The position numbers and the translations under genes were made by a program. A stretch of DNA of 64,000 bases from Flavobacterium sp. LC2016-12. GTDB lineage: Bacteria > Bacteroidota > Bacteroidia > Flavobacteriales > Flavobacteriaceae. This document shows, in pieces, positions 25,131-33,598 of this stretch. Under the pieces are notes generated by a model. It saw only the letters and a program-made list of their open reading frames with translations, had not been told where the DNA came from and ran no database searches. The stretch covers positions 62,001 through 126,000 of the forward strand of contig NZ_JADKPT010000013.1 of the NCBI RefSeq assembly GCF_015351595.1. The letters run 5' to 3'. The first letter of the stretch is position 1. The number at the start of each line of letters is the position of its first letter.

Positions 25131-27449
25131 CTACGGATTGAGTGATAATCCTACACTAAAAAACAATCGCACTTTATCAATGTTGTTTATCCATGACATA
25201 TCAAAATGAATAGGCCCTAAAATAGACTGATAAGAAATCGCTGATCCGCCGGACAATATAAGGCTAGGTTCGATGTTTTCATCCCACTTTCCTTTTGGGC
25301 TAAATGCATGACCGATATAATCGTCAAAAGTGTCAAAACCTATACTAGCAATATTAAAGTGTGGAGTAAGGTAAATTTTTCCGGTTAGATTTATTTGAGA
25401 GCCGAGTCTAAGTCCCATATATTGCGTGACATTGACTTCGTCTTCATTTAGACCGGCAAATGAAAAACGATTGCTGCCAGAGCTTGGAATAATGCCTCCT
25501 AAAAAATATTTTGTAGCATAACCAAATCCTGAAAACGGAATTTGATCGTCTTTAAGTTTGTCCTGAAAAATAAAATAGGAATCAAATCCTATAATTCCTG
25601 TAATTTTCTTTTTTAAGAGTGTCCTCTTTTCAAAACTAAAACCAAATTTTGTGTAGCCATTTGTTGAACCGGAAATATTTATTAAATCAGGAGCAGAAAA
25701 AGAGGCGTCGACATCACTAAGGAATGATCGCGCTACATTTGCTTTTATAATGTTTCCGCTTGTCGCAAAAAATACCTTGTCCATATCATTATAGGAATAA
25801 TGCATGTTGAATTCGATATTATTAGCTTTGTAGTTGTTTATATTGACGGAGTTTGGATTGTATTCCCGGTCATATTTTGGTTTTAGGTTAGAGTGGATAT
25901 AGTTTAAGCCAAAACCTGCATAACTTTTCAGTGAATTTAAATTTTTGTTGACCTCGTTATTGATTTCAATAGCATTATAAAGTATGTTGTCTGATGCTTT
26001 GCCATTGATGTAAATTTCTTGTCGCAACAAGGCACCATAAGCTTCAGATATCCACCACCATTCTCTGTTTTGCCCGAAATTTTTCTGATAATTGATTCTT
26101 GCTTTGGGTTGCTCAGCAATATCTACTGTTACAAGAAGACGAGAGGCATCAGCAAGAACATTTCGGCCGGTGTAATTAAAAATGATTCCAACGCCTCGGT
26201 AAGTGTCATAATGTATTGAGGTGTTGAGCTGATTTTTGGCGCGTTCAAATCCAAACAATGTAATTCCTAATTTGTCTCCGTCTTTGATGAAATAGCTATA
26301 GGTTATCTGATCAAAAAGATTGGTACCCATGGCTCTGTTAATTCCGGCTATTAAATCTTTTGTAGTGTATTTTACATGTGTTTTAAGGTTTGCTCTTCCT
26401 AATACCAAAGGCATATTCTCAGGACTTATATTTTTATAAACAATTGTGTCCAGGACAAATTCTTTTGGCATATCAGGCAACGCGTGCGTGCGTTGCGGAA
26501 ATGCTTTTAGTTTTTCTGATAATGCAATTAAAGCAGGAAGATTTTGATTTGTTGCTATTTTACCGTCTTTATAGATTTCGTCACTATCTGCAAAATCAGC
26601 GGTAGAGAAACGTAAGTTGGGTAAGTGATCGACTAATATTGAACAACGATCACGATTTGCAGGATTTTTAATATTGCTCGGAAACATACTGGTCTGCATC
26701 AATATTGTCATGACATTGTTCAGTTTGTCAATTGGTTCCAATCCACCACCTACATCACTTCCAATAATAATATCGGCGCCCATTTGTTGGGCAACATCAG
26801 TCGGGAAATTATTTAATACCCCTCCATCTACTAAAATTGATTTTTCGTAAGGCATTGGTTTGAAAATCGCAGGCAATGACATACTTGCACGCATAGCATA
26901 AGCTAAACTTCCTTTACTTAAAATGACTTCTTTTCCCTCAACCAAGTCGGTAGCCATAGCTCGAAAAGGTATTGGGAGACTGTCAAAATCTCTAACATTA
27001 TAAACAGGAAAGGTTAATTCAGAAAGATATTCTCTTAGGTTTTGATCATTTAATAGAGAACCAATACTATTAAGTTTTCCATCTTTAACACCTATTCCAA
27101 CTAAATATCTTTGAAATTCTCGTTTTTCTTCTGCACTTACAGATCGCAACGATTGGCCTCCGCCAAGGAGTTTATCCCAATATATATTTTTAGTGATTTT
27201 TTCGATACTGTCACCAGAATATCCCATGGCGTACAAACCTCCAATGATGCTTCCCATACTGTTTCCAACGATAAGATCAGGGACAATGTGTAAGGAATCG
27301 AGTTTTTGCAAAAGCGGAATATGGGCAACTCCTTTTGCTCCACCACCGCTTAATACTAATACGACTTTAGGTTTCTTTTCCTGAGAAAAAATGATTTGTG
27401 GGAGACTTAGTAAAAACAAGAAGACGATTAAATAAGTAGTTTTTTTCAA
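25131..27449 (-). CDS. Patatin-like phospholipase with outer-membrane barrel
   Basis: A 772-residue protein. A signal peptide is followed by a patatin domain (about 28-320) with oxyanion loop 'GGGAKG' (35-40), catalytic Ser64 in 'GNSMG' and Asp208 in 'DGGVLNNFP'. A POTRA-like segment (about 335-410, 'NLKTHVKYTTKDLIAGINRAMG') and a BamA-type beta-barrel follow to the C-terminus. The layout matches PlpD-type type Vd autotransporter-like proteins. The start codon is TTG at 27449: no in-frame ATG fits, and the signal peptide begins directly after it. Substrate is probably phospholipid. Confidence 0.9.
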   Translation of the reverse strand: MKKTTYLIVFLFLLSLPQIIFSQEKKPKVVLVLSGGGAKGVAHIPLLQKLDSLHIVPDLIVGNSMGSIIGGLYAMGYSGDSIEKITKNIYWDKLLGGGQSLRSVSAEEKREFQRYLVGIGVKDGKLNSIGSLLNDQNLREYLSELTFPVYNVRDFDSLPIPFRAMATDLVEGKEVILSKGSLAYAMRASMSLPAIFKPMPYEKSILVDGGVLNNFPTDVAQQMGADIIIGSDVGGGLEPIDKLNNVMTILMQTSMFPSNIKNPANRDRCSILVDHLPNLRFSTADFADSDEIYKDGKIATNQNLPALIALSEKLKAFPQRTHALPDMPKEFVLDTIVYKNISPENMPLVLGRANLKTHVKYTTKDLIAGINRAMGTNLFDQITYSYFIKDGDKLGITLFGFERAKNQLNTSIHYDTYRGVGIIFNYTGRNVLADASRLLVTVDIAEQPKARINYQKNFGQNREWWWISEAYGALLRQEIYINGKASDNILYNAIEINNEVNKNLNSLKSYAGFGLNYIHSNLKPKYDREYNPNSVNINNYKANNIEFNMHYSYNDMDKVFFATSGNIIKANVARSFLSDVDASFSAPDLINISGSTNGYTKFGFSFEKRTLLKKKITGIIGFDSYFIFQDKLKDDQIPFSGFGYATKYFLGGIIPSSGSNRFSFAGLNEDEVNVTQYMGLRLGSQINLTGKIYLTPHFNIASIGFDTFDDYIGHAFSPKGKWDENIEPSLILSGGSAISYQSILGPIHFDMSWINNIDKVRLFFSVGLSLNP

Positions 27450-27565
27450 GCTTGTACTGTTTAAGTGTTTGAGAAATAGAACCTTATTTTAATTATTAAA
27501 AGTAAGTAGATATTTATAAACGTGCAATTTTTTGAGAGAATGTTTTTTTGAGTGGGTATAAAAAC

Positions 27566-27597
27566 AATAAACCCTCACATTTCTGCAAGGGTTTATT
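27566..27597 (-). terminator. Terminator of the coiled-coil protein gene
   Basis: A 10-bp stem (AATAAACCCT / AGGGTTTATT) with a 12-nt loop, 8 bp after the stop at 27605 on the minus strand, followed by TGTTTTTAT. Confidence 0.75.
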
Positions 27598-27604
27598 TGT
27601 ATTA

Positions 27605-28084
27605 TTATTCTCCGTACCTTGTATATTTAGCTTCTTCAATCGCTTTTTCAAGATCTTCTACTTTTTTTGATTCTGATTTTACCTCTGCTTTTGACTCATT
27701 TACTTTATCCTGAGATTTAGCTATTTGTTGTTTTAATTTTTCAATTCTTTTTTGATGATCTGGATCATTACTTGTGTCTGGATCATTTTCAAGAGTTTTT
27801 AATTGCTCTTGTTCTTTTTTCAAGTCATCTTCCAAATCCCAGGCCATTCTTGCTAATTTTATTAGTTTTTGCTCTTCTCTTGCCAATTTAGCTTGTGCCT
27901 TTTCTATTTGGGTTAAAGTAGAAAGTGGCTTCATGGCTGGTAATTGTACTAACTGTGGTGGTTTTTCATCTCCAATTCCAAAAGGATGTCGAGGAGTAAA
28001 TTGTATTTTAGAAGGATTAAAGCTTTGTGCATTTATATAAAGTGGTAATATCATGATTATTATTACAACAAGGCGTATTCTCAT
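27605..28084 (-). CDS. Secreted coiled-coil protein of unknown function
   Basis: 159 residues from ATG at 28084; seven further upstream codons begin with TTG and weaken the signal peptide. A signal peptide ends at 'LPLYINAQ' (residue 20). Residues about 70-155 are strongly charged helix with heptad-like spacing ('LAREEQKLIKLARMAWDLEDDL', 'HQKRIEKLKQQIAKSQDK', 'ESKKVEDLEKAIEEA'), predicted coiled coil. I recognise no family. It is followed by its own terminator. Confidence 0.65.
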   Translation of the reverse strand: MRIRLVVIIIMILPLYINAQSFNPSKIQFTPRHPFGIGDEKPPQLVQLPAMKPLSTLTQIEKAQAKLAREEQKLIKLARMAWDLEDDLKKEQEQLKTLENDPDTSNDPDHQKRIEKLKQQIAKSQDKVNESKAEVKSESKKVEDLEKAIEEAKYTRYGE

Positions 28085-28170
28085 AATTTGGTTTTTGGTT
28101 TTCAAAAATAAGCTTATATTTTAAAATGAATTAAAGAAAATAGTAATTTATTGGTTTTTAATTGCCGTTT

Positions 28171-28285
28171 GCGTGAGGGATAGGAAAGGTTACCGAAGTA
28201 ACCCGGATAGCCCGACGGCATGCTGGTAAGAGGGCGAATACGCGCAAAGTAATTTTGCCCTCTTACCGGTATGGTGGCACGCCCT
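28171..28285. repeat. About 115-nt structured repeat, copy 2
   Basis: Nearly the same as copy 1 at its ends (GCGTGAGGGATAGGA..., ...TGGTGGCACGCCCT) and in the loop AGAGGGCGAATACGCGC. In the stem, GGTAAG/CTTACC replaces GACAAG/CTTGTC, so two base pairs change on both sides together. It has the same orientation as copy 1 and the same context: downstream of a minus-strand gene (ahcY) and upstream of another. Confidence 0.85.
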
Positions 28286-28425
28286 TATTATTTTAAATTT
28301 TAGACTTCTGATTTTAGATTAAAAAACAAAACCCGACAGATTTTTAAAATCTATCGGGTTTGAAATATGTATTAAAGAGATTCAGATTTAGAATCTAAAA
28401 TCTAAATTCAGAAATCTAAAATTTA
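28286..28425. repeat. Palindromic repeat and word repeats after ahcY
   Basis: 28329-28361 is a 16-1-16 palindrome (AAACCCGACAGATTTT, central T, complement with one mismatch), of the same architecture as that at 19736. 28382-28425 consists of iterated GATTTAGA/ATCTAAAATCTA words that can fold back. I see no gene here. It probably acts as the ahcY 3' end. Confidence 0.65.
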
Positions 28426-29742
28426 CTAGTATCTGTAGTACTCTGGTTTGAATGGACCTTCAACCGGAACACCAATATAAGCAGCCTGATCGTCACGTAA
28501 AGTTTCCAATTCAACTCCTAATTTAGCTAAGTGTAAAGCAGCAACTTTTTCATCTAAATGTTTAGGTAACATGTAAACGTCATTGTTGTAAGCAGCGCTG
28601 TTTTTCCATAATTCGATTTGAGCCAAAGTTTGGTTTGTAAATGAGTTACTCATTACAAAACTTGGGTGACCTGTAGCACAACCAAGGTTTACTAAACGAC
28701 CTTCAGCCAAGATGATGATATCTTTTCCAGCGATTGTATATTTGTCAACCTGAGGTTTGATTTCGATTTTAGATGCACCGTGGTTTTTGTTCAACCAAGC
28801 CATATCAATTTCGTTATCAAAGTGTCCAATGTTACAAACAACAGTTTTGTCTTTCATTTGCTCGAAGTGCTCTCCAAGAACGATATCTTTATTTCCTGTA
28901 GTAGTAATGATAATATCAGCATTAGCAATAACAGTGTTTAATTTTTTAACTTCATAACCGTCCATTGCAGCTTGTAAAGCACAAATTGGATCGATTTCAG
29001 TAACAGTTACAATAGATCCTGCACCTCTGAAAGAAGCAGCAGTTCCTTTTCCAACATCACCGTATCCACAAACGATTACTCTTTTTCCAGCTAACATTAA
29101 GTCAGTTGCACGACGAACTGCATCTACAGCAGATTCTTTACAACCGTATTTGTTATCAAATTTAGATTTAGTAACAGAATCGTTAATGTTGATAGCAGGC
29201 ATTGGTAAAGTTCCAGCTTTTACTCTTTCGTAAAGTCTGTGAACTCCAGTTGTAGTTTCTTCAGATAAACCTTTGATTCCAGGAACCAATTCTGGGAAAC
29301 GGTCAATAACCATGTTTGTTAAATCTCCACCATCATCCAAAATCATGTTCAATGGTTTTCTGTCTTCACCAAAGAATAAAGTTTGCTCAATACACCAGTC
29401 AAATGATTGCTCATCAAGACCTTTCCATGCATAAACCTGAATTCCTGCAGCAGCAATAGCAGCAGCAGCCTGATCCTGAGTAGAGAAAATATTACAAGAA
29501 GACCAAGTAACTTCAGCACCAAGAGCAATTAAAGTTTCGATCAAAACAGCAGTTTGAATCGTCATGTGCAAACATCCAGCGATACGAGCACCTGCAAGAG
29601 GTTGTTCGTCTTTGTATTCAGCACGAAGTGCCATTAAACCTGGCATTTCAGCTTCAGCTAGTTCAATTTCTTTTCTTCCCCAAGCCGCTAGAGAAATGTC
29701 TTTTACTTTGAAAGCCACATAAGGCGTAGTTGTAGTACTCAT
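28426..29742 (-). CDS. ahcY: Adenosylhomocysteinase
   Basis: 438 residues. It hydrolyses S-adenosylhomocysteine to adenosine and homocysteine with tightly bound NAD, clearing the inhibitor of SAM-dependent methyltransferases. Visible landmarks are the signature 'SSCNIFSTQDQAAAA', 'TKSKFDNKYGC' with catalytic Lys192, the NAD-binding 'GYGDVGKG' (226-233), 'HPSFVMSNSFTNQTLAQ' and the C-terminal 'FKPEYYRY'. Length and motifs are normal. It has a good promoter box at 29777. Confidence 0.98.
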   Translation of the reverse strand: MSTTTTPYVAFKVKDISLAAWGRKEIELAEAEMPGLMALRAEYKDEQPLAGARIAGCLHMTIQTAVLIETLIALGAEVTWSSCNIFSTQDQAAAAIAAAGIQVYAWKGLDEQSFDWCIEQTLFFGEDRKPLNMILDDGGDLTNMVIDRFPELVPGIKGLSEETTTGVHRLYERVKAGTLPMPAININDSVTKSKFDNKYGCKESAVDAVRRATDLMLAGKRVIVCGYGDVGKGTAASFRGAGSIVTVTEIDPICALQAAMDGYEVKKLNTVIANADIIITTTGNKDIVLGEHFEQMKDKTVVCNIGHFDNEIDMAWLNKNHGASKIEIKPQVDKYTIAGKDIIILAEGRLVNLGCATGHPSFVMSNSFTNQTLAQIELWKNSAAYNNDVYMLPKHLDEKVAALHLAKLGVELETLRDDQAAYIGVPVEGPFKPEYYRY

Positions 29743-30042
29743 TTATAGTGTATATTTGTATATTGTAAAATTTTTGCAAATTTACGGAATACCTTTGGAA
29801 TTTTTACTATTTCTGTCAGATTTGTGAAATGTTTAATTTCTTAATCTTTAGAACATTAGTTTATGAATTGGTTTTCACCATATAAGTGATATAAGGTCAT
29901 TTAAAAAAGATTCTTCATTACTACTTTTTAAATTCCGAATTACTTAAATTTACTAAAGACATTTTTTAGACCCTAAAATTATATTTACTTATATGACTTA
30001 TATGGTTTAAAAAATTAAACCCCATAAAACATAAGAGAACGA
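29743..30042. promoter_or_regulatory. Divergent promoter region of ahcY and the PPTase gene
   Basis: 300 bases without a gene. 29777-29784 is an exact TAAATTTG (TAnnTTTG) on the minus strand, about 35 nt upstream of ahcY. On the plus strand I see no exact box before the PPTase gene; there is a tandem ACTTATATG near 29988-30005. Nothing else stands out. Confidence 0.5.
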
Positions 30043-30693
30043 ATGCCTTTATTTAAAACCATACAGTGTAACAAAACGACCAAACTTTTAATTTGGGAAA
30101 TAACCGAATCTTTCGAAGAGTTATTAAGCAAAGTAGTTTTGAAAGAAAAAACACAGTTGAGGTTAAACGGAATGAAATCTCAGTTGCATCAGCGTGCTTT
30201 TTTAAGCGTTCGTATGCTGATTCAGGAAATGGGTTTTACCGATAAAGATTTACATTATGATGAATTCGGGAAACCTTATTTTGATTGTCATAATTATATT
30301 TCAATTACACATTCCTATCATTTTGCAGCCATTATCATTAGTCACGAAACGGTTGGAATTGACATGGAATTACAGCGCGAAAAAATCCGTAAAATCGCTG
30401 ATAAATTTGTTGATACCGAATTTGAATATTTAAATCCGAATGTTTCTGAAGAATACATCAAGAAACTTACTGTAATCTGGGGAGCAAAAGAAGCAATCTT
30501 TAAAATCAGAAACGAAAAAGGAATCAGCTTTAAAGATCATATTAGAGTTGGCGATTTTTCTTTGGATAAAGAACAAACTGTCTCAAGCCTTCATTTTGAT
30601 GATTTGGTAAAAGATTTTGATGTTCATTATGAAGAAATCAAGTCTGATAATTTTGAAGGGAAATTTACTTTGGTTTATGCTTTTGAGAAATAA
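30043..30693 (+). CDS. 4'-phosphopantetheinyl transferase (Sfp-type)
   Basis: A 216-residue protein that moves the phosphopantetheine arm from CoA to carrier proteins. The metal-binding motif 'VGIDMEL' (about 105-111) and 'WGAKEAIFK' (about 146-154) are intact, as is 'KPYFDCHNYISITHSYHFAAI', where the family shows 'SISHS'. Size is that of Sfp-type single-domain enzymes. It may serve fatty-acid ACP or aryl-polyene/other carrier proteins elsewhere. Confidence 0.92.
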   Translation: MPLFKTIQCNKTTKLLIWEITESFEELLSKVVLKEKTQLRLNGMKSQLHQRAFLSVRMLIQEMGFTDKDLHYDEFGKPYFDCHNYISITHSYHFAAIIISHETVGIDMELQREKIRKIADKFVDTEFEYLNPNVSEEYIKKLTVIWGAKEAIFKIRNEKGISFKDHIRVGDFSLDKEQTVSSLHFDDLVKDFDVHYEEIKSDNFEGKFTLVYAFEK

Positions 30694-30765
30694 TTTCAAT
30701 AAATCCCAAATTCCAAACTCTGCGGATTTGTGTGAGGCACAATCTTGTCATTTCAATGACAAAAA

Positions 30766-31164
30766 CTAAATCTCACTTCCTTTTTTACGGTGCTCAAACA
30801 TACTCATATATAAAAATGTACTCATTTTTCGGGCGCGGCGTTTAAGGGTATCTACATTTTCTCCTTCAAAATATTCGTCTAAAGTCTGAAACCAATAGTT
30901 AAGCCAGATTCCGAATTCATTCGAAGTGATTTTGCCATCAAAACGAGCATCAACTTCATTGTGCACGGCATTAGGATTGCCTTTGTATTTTTTGACTGCA
31001 AATAAATTGGTTTCCCAAAAATCAGTCAGTTTTTCGAGATGTGCGTCCCAGTCTTTAATCATAGTATTAAAATAAAAACCAATTTCTTCATCGGCTCTTA
31101 TTTTAGCATAGAACTGATGTACTAAAAATTCGACATCAGTTCTATTTTCTATTTGCTTTTTCAT
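30766..31164 (-). CDS. Group III truncated haemoglobin
   Basis: 132 residues with the 2/2 globin pattern of group III: 'FLVHQFYAKIRADEEIGFYF', 'HLEKLTDFWETNLF', the proximal haem His68 in 'NAVHNEVDARF', and 'FGIWLNYWFQTLDEYFEG'. Members bind O2, NO or other small ligands and are often linked to nitrosative or low-oxygen stress. The start overlaps the upstream membrane gene by 4 bp (ATGA). The operon begins just downstream of a Crp/Fnr regulator gene and has a palindromic site in front. Confidence 0.92.
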   Translation of the reverse strand: MKKQIENRTDVEFLVHQFYAKIRADEEIGFYFNTMIKDWDAHLEKLTDFWETNLFAVKKYKGNPNAVHNEVDARFDGKITSNEFGIWLNYWFQTLDEYFEGENVDTLKRRARKMSTFLYMSMFEHRKKGSEI

Positions 31165-31448
31165 AGTACAAAACTATTCAGAAATATTAGGAAAACACTT
31201 AATAGAGCACTTAAAATAATAAGGTTGAAAACTACTTTATGTTTCATTTGCGCCAAGATTGAAGTATTAGCAAAAACACAAGCCAATACAATAATAGCCA
31301 GTTGAATCATTTGTCCAATAGAAGTTCCGTGTGAAAGAATATACATCGCAGCGGCACCGCCTAAACAGCTTTGACCAATTACAGCCATTGCTGCTGAACC
31401 CATATAATTTTTATTAAAATTTTCGAATGTTGTTTGATATAGTGTCAT
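31161..31448 (-). CDS. Small membrane protein co-transcribed with truncated haemoglobin
   Basis: 95 residues with about three membrane helices ('GSAAMAVIGQSCLGGAAAMYIL', 'IQLAIIVLACVFANTSIL', 'VVFNLIILSALLSVFLIFL'). No known family. The stop codon overlaps the haemoglobin start, so the pair is expressed together; a role in the same stress response is inferred. Confidence 0.75.
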   Translation of the reverse strand: MTLYQTTFENFNKNYMGSAAMAVIGQSCLGGAAAMYILSHGTSIGQMIQLAIIVLACVFANTSILAQMKHKVVFNLIILSALLSVFLIFLNSFVL

Positions 31449-31469
31449 GATATTGAGATTTTTATACTA

Positions 31470-31516
31470 CAAAGGTACAGGCACAATACATCTTCATTTT
31501 ATGACTTTAATCATAA
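31470..31516 (-). promoter_or_regulatory. Haemoglobin-operon promoter with Fnr-like palindrome
   Basis: TACCTTTG (exact TAnnTTTG) lies at 31470-31477 on the minus strand, 21 nt before the start codon. A palindrome TTATGA-CTTTAA-TCATAA lies at 31499-31516. Its centre is about 40-41 bp upstream of the likely transcription start, the usual place for a class II Crp/Fnr activator site. The gene for a Crp/Fnr protein ends 14 bp further upstream. Confidence 0.6.
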
Positions 31517-31529
31517 AACAGCAACTATT

Positions 31530-32126
31530 TTATCTGTATACTTTTCTGTTTATAATCTTCAACAGACCCTTTTTCTCTAAAGCTTTTATGGTTCTGATTA
31601 CGGTTTCAACACGTAAACCGGTTAAGTCTCCAATTTGTTGTCTGGTGAAATTGATGAGGTAACCGTTGACATCTTTCTTGAAATTAAAATAGGCGATTCC
31701 GTGGTCAATTAATTTCAAAACACGATGTTCGGGTTCCTGAGTAGACATTTCTGCCGCCATAACCGATTTGTAATACAAGCGCTGTGCTAAATTCTCTATT
31801 ATTTTAAGGCTTATTGACGGATTTTCTTTCAGTAGTTTCAGGAAATTGCTTTTAGGAAGAAGAAGAATTTCTGAATTGTCAACCGCAATAGCATTTGCCG
31901 GATAATTTTGATTTAAAAATAGGGGAGGTTCACCAAAAGATTGTTCTTTATAAAAAATTCCCTGAATGAATTCGCGGCCATCGTCATTATAATTGCTCAT
32001 TTTTACCTCTCCGAAAAGAATCTGATAATAATGAGTTGGCAAATTCCCTTCTTCAAAAATAATTTCATTTTTGTCGAAAGACTTCTTTAAGGCGCCATAT
32101 TTTTCTAACAATTCAGGAGCAATCAT
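31530..32126 (-). CDS. Crp/Fnr-family transcriptional regulator
   Basis: 198 residues. The cyclic-nucleotide-binding-like beta roll is at about 10-120 ('DKNEIIFEEGNLPTHYYQILFGEVKM', 'SFGEPPLF'), a dimer helix at about 105-130, and the winged helix at about 150-198 ('TRQQIGDLTGLRVETVIRTIK'). It has no cysteine at all, so it cannot carry an Fnr-type iron-sulfur cluster. It lies just upstream of the truncated-haemoglobin operon on the same strand, which suggests control of that operon, perhaps in response to NO or redox state (inference). Confidence 0.92.
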   Translation of the reverse strand: MIAPELLEKYGALKKSFDKNEIIFEEGNLPTHYYQILFGEVKMSNYNDDGREFIQGIFYKEQSFGEPPLFLNQNYPANAIAVDNSEILLLPKSNFLKLLKENPSISLKIIENLAQRLYYKSVMAAEMSTQEPEHRVLKLIDHGIAYFNFKKDVNGYLINFTRQQIGDLTGLRVETVIRTIKALEKKGLLKIINRKVYR

Positions 32127-32160
32127 GCTTTCATTTATTTAGTTGTCAAAAGCTATTGTA

Positions 32161-32168
32161 CAAATATA
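32161..32168 (-). promoter_or_regulatory. -7 promoter box (TATATTTG) for the Crp/Fnr gene
   Basis: An exact TAnnTTTG on the minus strand 34 nt upstream of the start codon. Confidence 0.5.
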
Positions 32169-32221
32169 ATTCATTCAAAATAGTTCTTCTGCATTAAAAA
32201 ACTTTTACTTTTACGCCCGCT

Positions 32222-32950
32222 ATGAAACAAAGAATATCCAACATACACCAACAGATTTTGGAAGCTAAAAAGAAGGGGCAAAAATTGCTGGCCGTACTTT
32301 TAGATCCGGATAAAATTGTATGGGAAAATTTAGATCATTTATTAAATAAAATAAAGCAATCACCAGCAACACACATTTTTGTGGGAGGAAGTATTGTTCA
32401 GGCTACCATTTTAGAAGAGTTGCTTGCCGAATTAAAACAAAAAACAAATTTGCCCGTTGTGATATTTCCCGGTGATCCTTCGCAGATTTCCCCTCAGGCT
32501 GATGCCATTTTGTTCTTATCATTATTGTCAGGTCGAAATCCGGATTATTTAATTGAATATCAGGTTCAGGCGGCGCCAATTCTGAAAAAGACGAATCTTG
32601 AAGTTATTTCAACAGGATATATTTTAATAGAAAGTGGCAACGAAACGGCAGTAGCGCGGGTAAGTAAAACAAAGCCGCTTAAACGTGAAAACCTTGATTT
32701 AGTTCTGGCCACAGCACAGGCTGGGGAAATGCTGGGTAATAAATTAATGTATTTGGAGGCTGGAAGTGGAGCTAAAAATGCAGTGCCTCTGGAAATGATA
32801 CAGTTAATAGCGCAAAATGTCGAAATTCCTATAATTGTTGGCGGAGGAATTGTAGATTTGCACGGAATTCAGAATGCCTATAAAGCTGGCGCCGATTTAG
32901 TAGTTATAGGAACTGCTTTTGAAAACGACAGTCATTTTTTTGAAGCCTAA
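32222..32950 (+). CDS. Geranylgeranylglyceryl/heptaprenylglyceryl phosphate synthase-like protein
   Basis: A 242-residue TIM barrel of the GGGPS/PcrB family. It joins a polyprenyl diphosphate to glycerol-1-phosphate through an ether bond. Landmarks are 'LLAVLLDPDKI' (about 23-33), 'THIFVGGSIV', 'FPGDPSQISPQADAILFLSLLSGRNPDYLIEYQ', 'YLEAGSGAKNAVP' and the phosphate loop 'IIVGGGIVDLHGIQNAYKAGADLVVIGTAFE'. Bacteroidota commonly carry this group; the lipid product in these bacteria is not well known. Confidence 0.92.
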   Translation: MKQRISNIHQQILEAKKKGQKLLAVLLDPDKIVWENLDHLLNKIKQSPATHIFVGGSIVQATILEELLAELKQKTNLPVVIFPGDPSQISPQADAILFLSLLSGRNPDYLIEYQVQAAPILKKTNLEVISTGYILIESGNETAVARVSKTKPLKRENLDLVLATAQAGEMLGNKLMYLEAGSGAKNAVPLEMIQLIAQNVEIPIIVGGGIVDLHGIQNAYKAGADLVVIGTAFENDSHFFEA

Positions 32951-32974
32951 ATCATAACCAAATAACCCAACCAA

Positions 32975-33598
32975 ATGATTGATTTTTTTCTTGACAGCTA
33001 TAAAAACGCACCGCTATGGCATATTGCATTAGAGTTTTTAGTATTTGTCTGCGGAATTTTAAGTGTCTGGTTTGCTAAAAAAGAGAATATCTGGGTTTAC
33101 CCAACAGGATTAATCGCTACCGTAATTTCGGTTTATCTATTATATATTGCAGGTTACATAGGAGATATGATTATTAACGGTTATTTCTCGATTATGAGCA
33201 TTTACGGTTGGTATTTATGGGGAAAAGGCGGAACGACAGTAGACAATTTACCAATTACTCGTACAAATCTTAATGAAAAAATAATTGGAATCTTACTGTT
33301 TTTTGTAACTGTTTTTGTAGTTTTCGGGATTTATAAATATTTTGATTACGAAATTAAAACCGACAATTATGTCGATATGATTTCGTCCGGGATATTTTTT
33401 GCAGGCATGTGGTACATGGCCAGGAAAAAAATCGAAAACTGGACACTTTGGATTATTGGTGATATTATTGTAGTGCCACTTTATGCTTATCGCGGCTTAG
33501 GGATGTTGTCACTTCAATATTTAATTTTTACAATTTTAGCTATTTCAGCTTATTTAGAATGGAGAAAAATCTTAGACAGCAAAAAACAGCTATCATAA
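32975..33598 (+). CDS. pnuC: PnuC-family vitamin transporter
   Basis: 207 residues with about seven membrane helices, and family motifs 'FVCGILSVWFAKKENIWVYPTGLIA', 'SIYGWYLWGKGG' and 'WTLWIIGDIIVVPLYAYRGL'. PnuC carries nicotinamide riboside; the related PnuT of Bacteroidota carries thiamine. The next gene begins inside its 3' end (40-bp overlap) and encodes a NadR-like kinase domain, which favours nicotinamide riboside. A TPP-riboswitch TonB receptor 2.7 kb downstream leaves thiamine possible. Confidence 0.88.
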   Translation: MIDFFLDSYKNAPLWHIALEFLVFVCGILSVWFAKKENIWVYPTGLIATVISVYLLYIAGYIGDMIINGYFSIMSIYGWYLWGKGGTTVDNLPITRTNLNEKIIGILLFFVTVFVVFGIYKYFDYEIKTDNYVDMISSGIFFAGMWYMARKKIENWTLWIIGDIIVVPLYAYRGLGMLSLQYLIFTILAISAYLEWRKILDSKKQLS

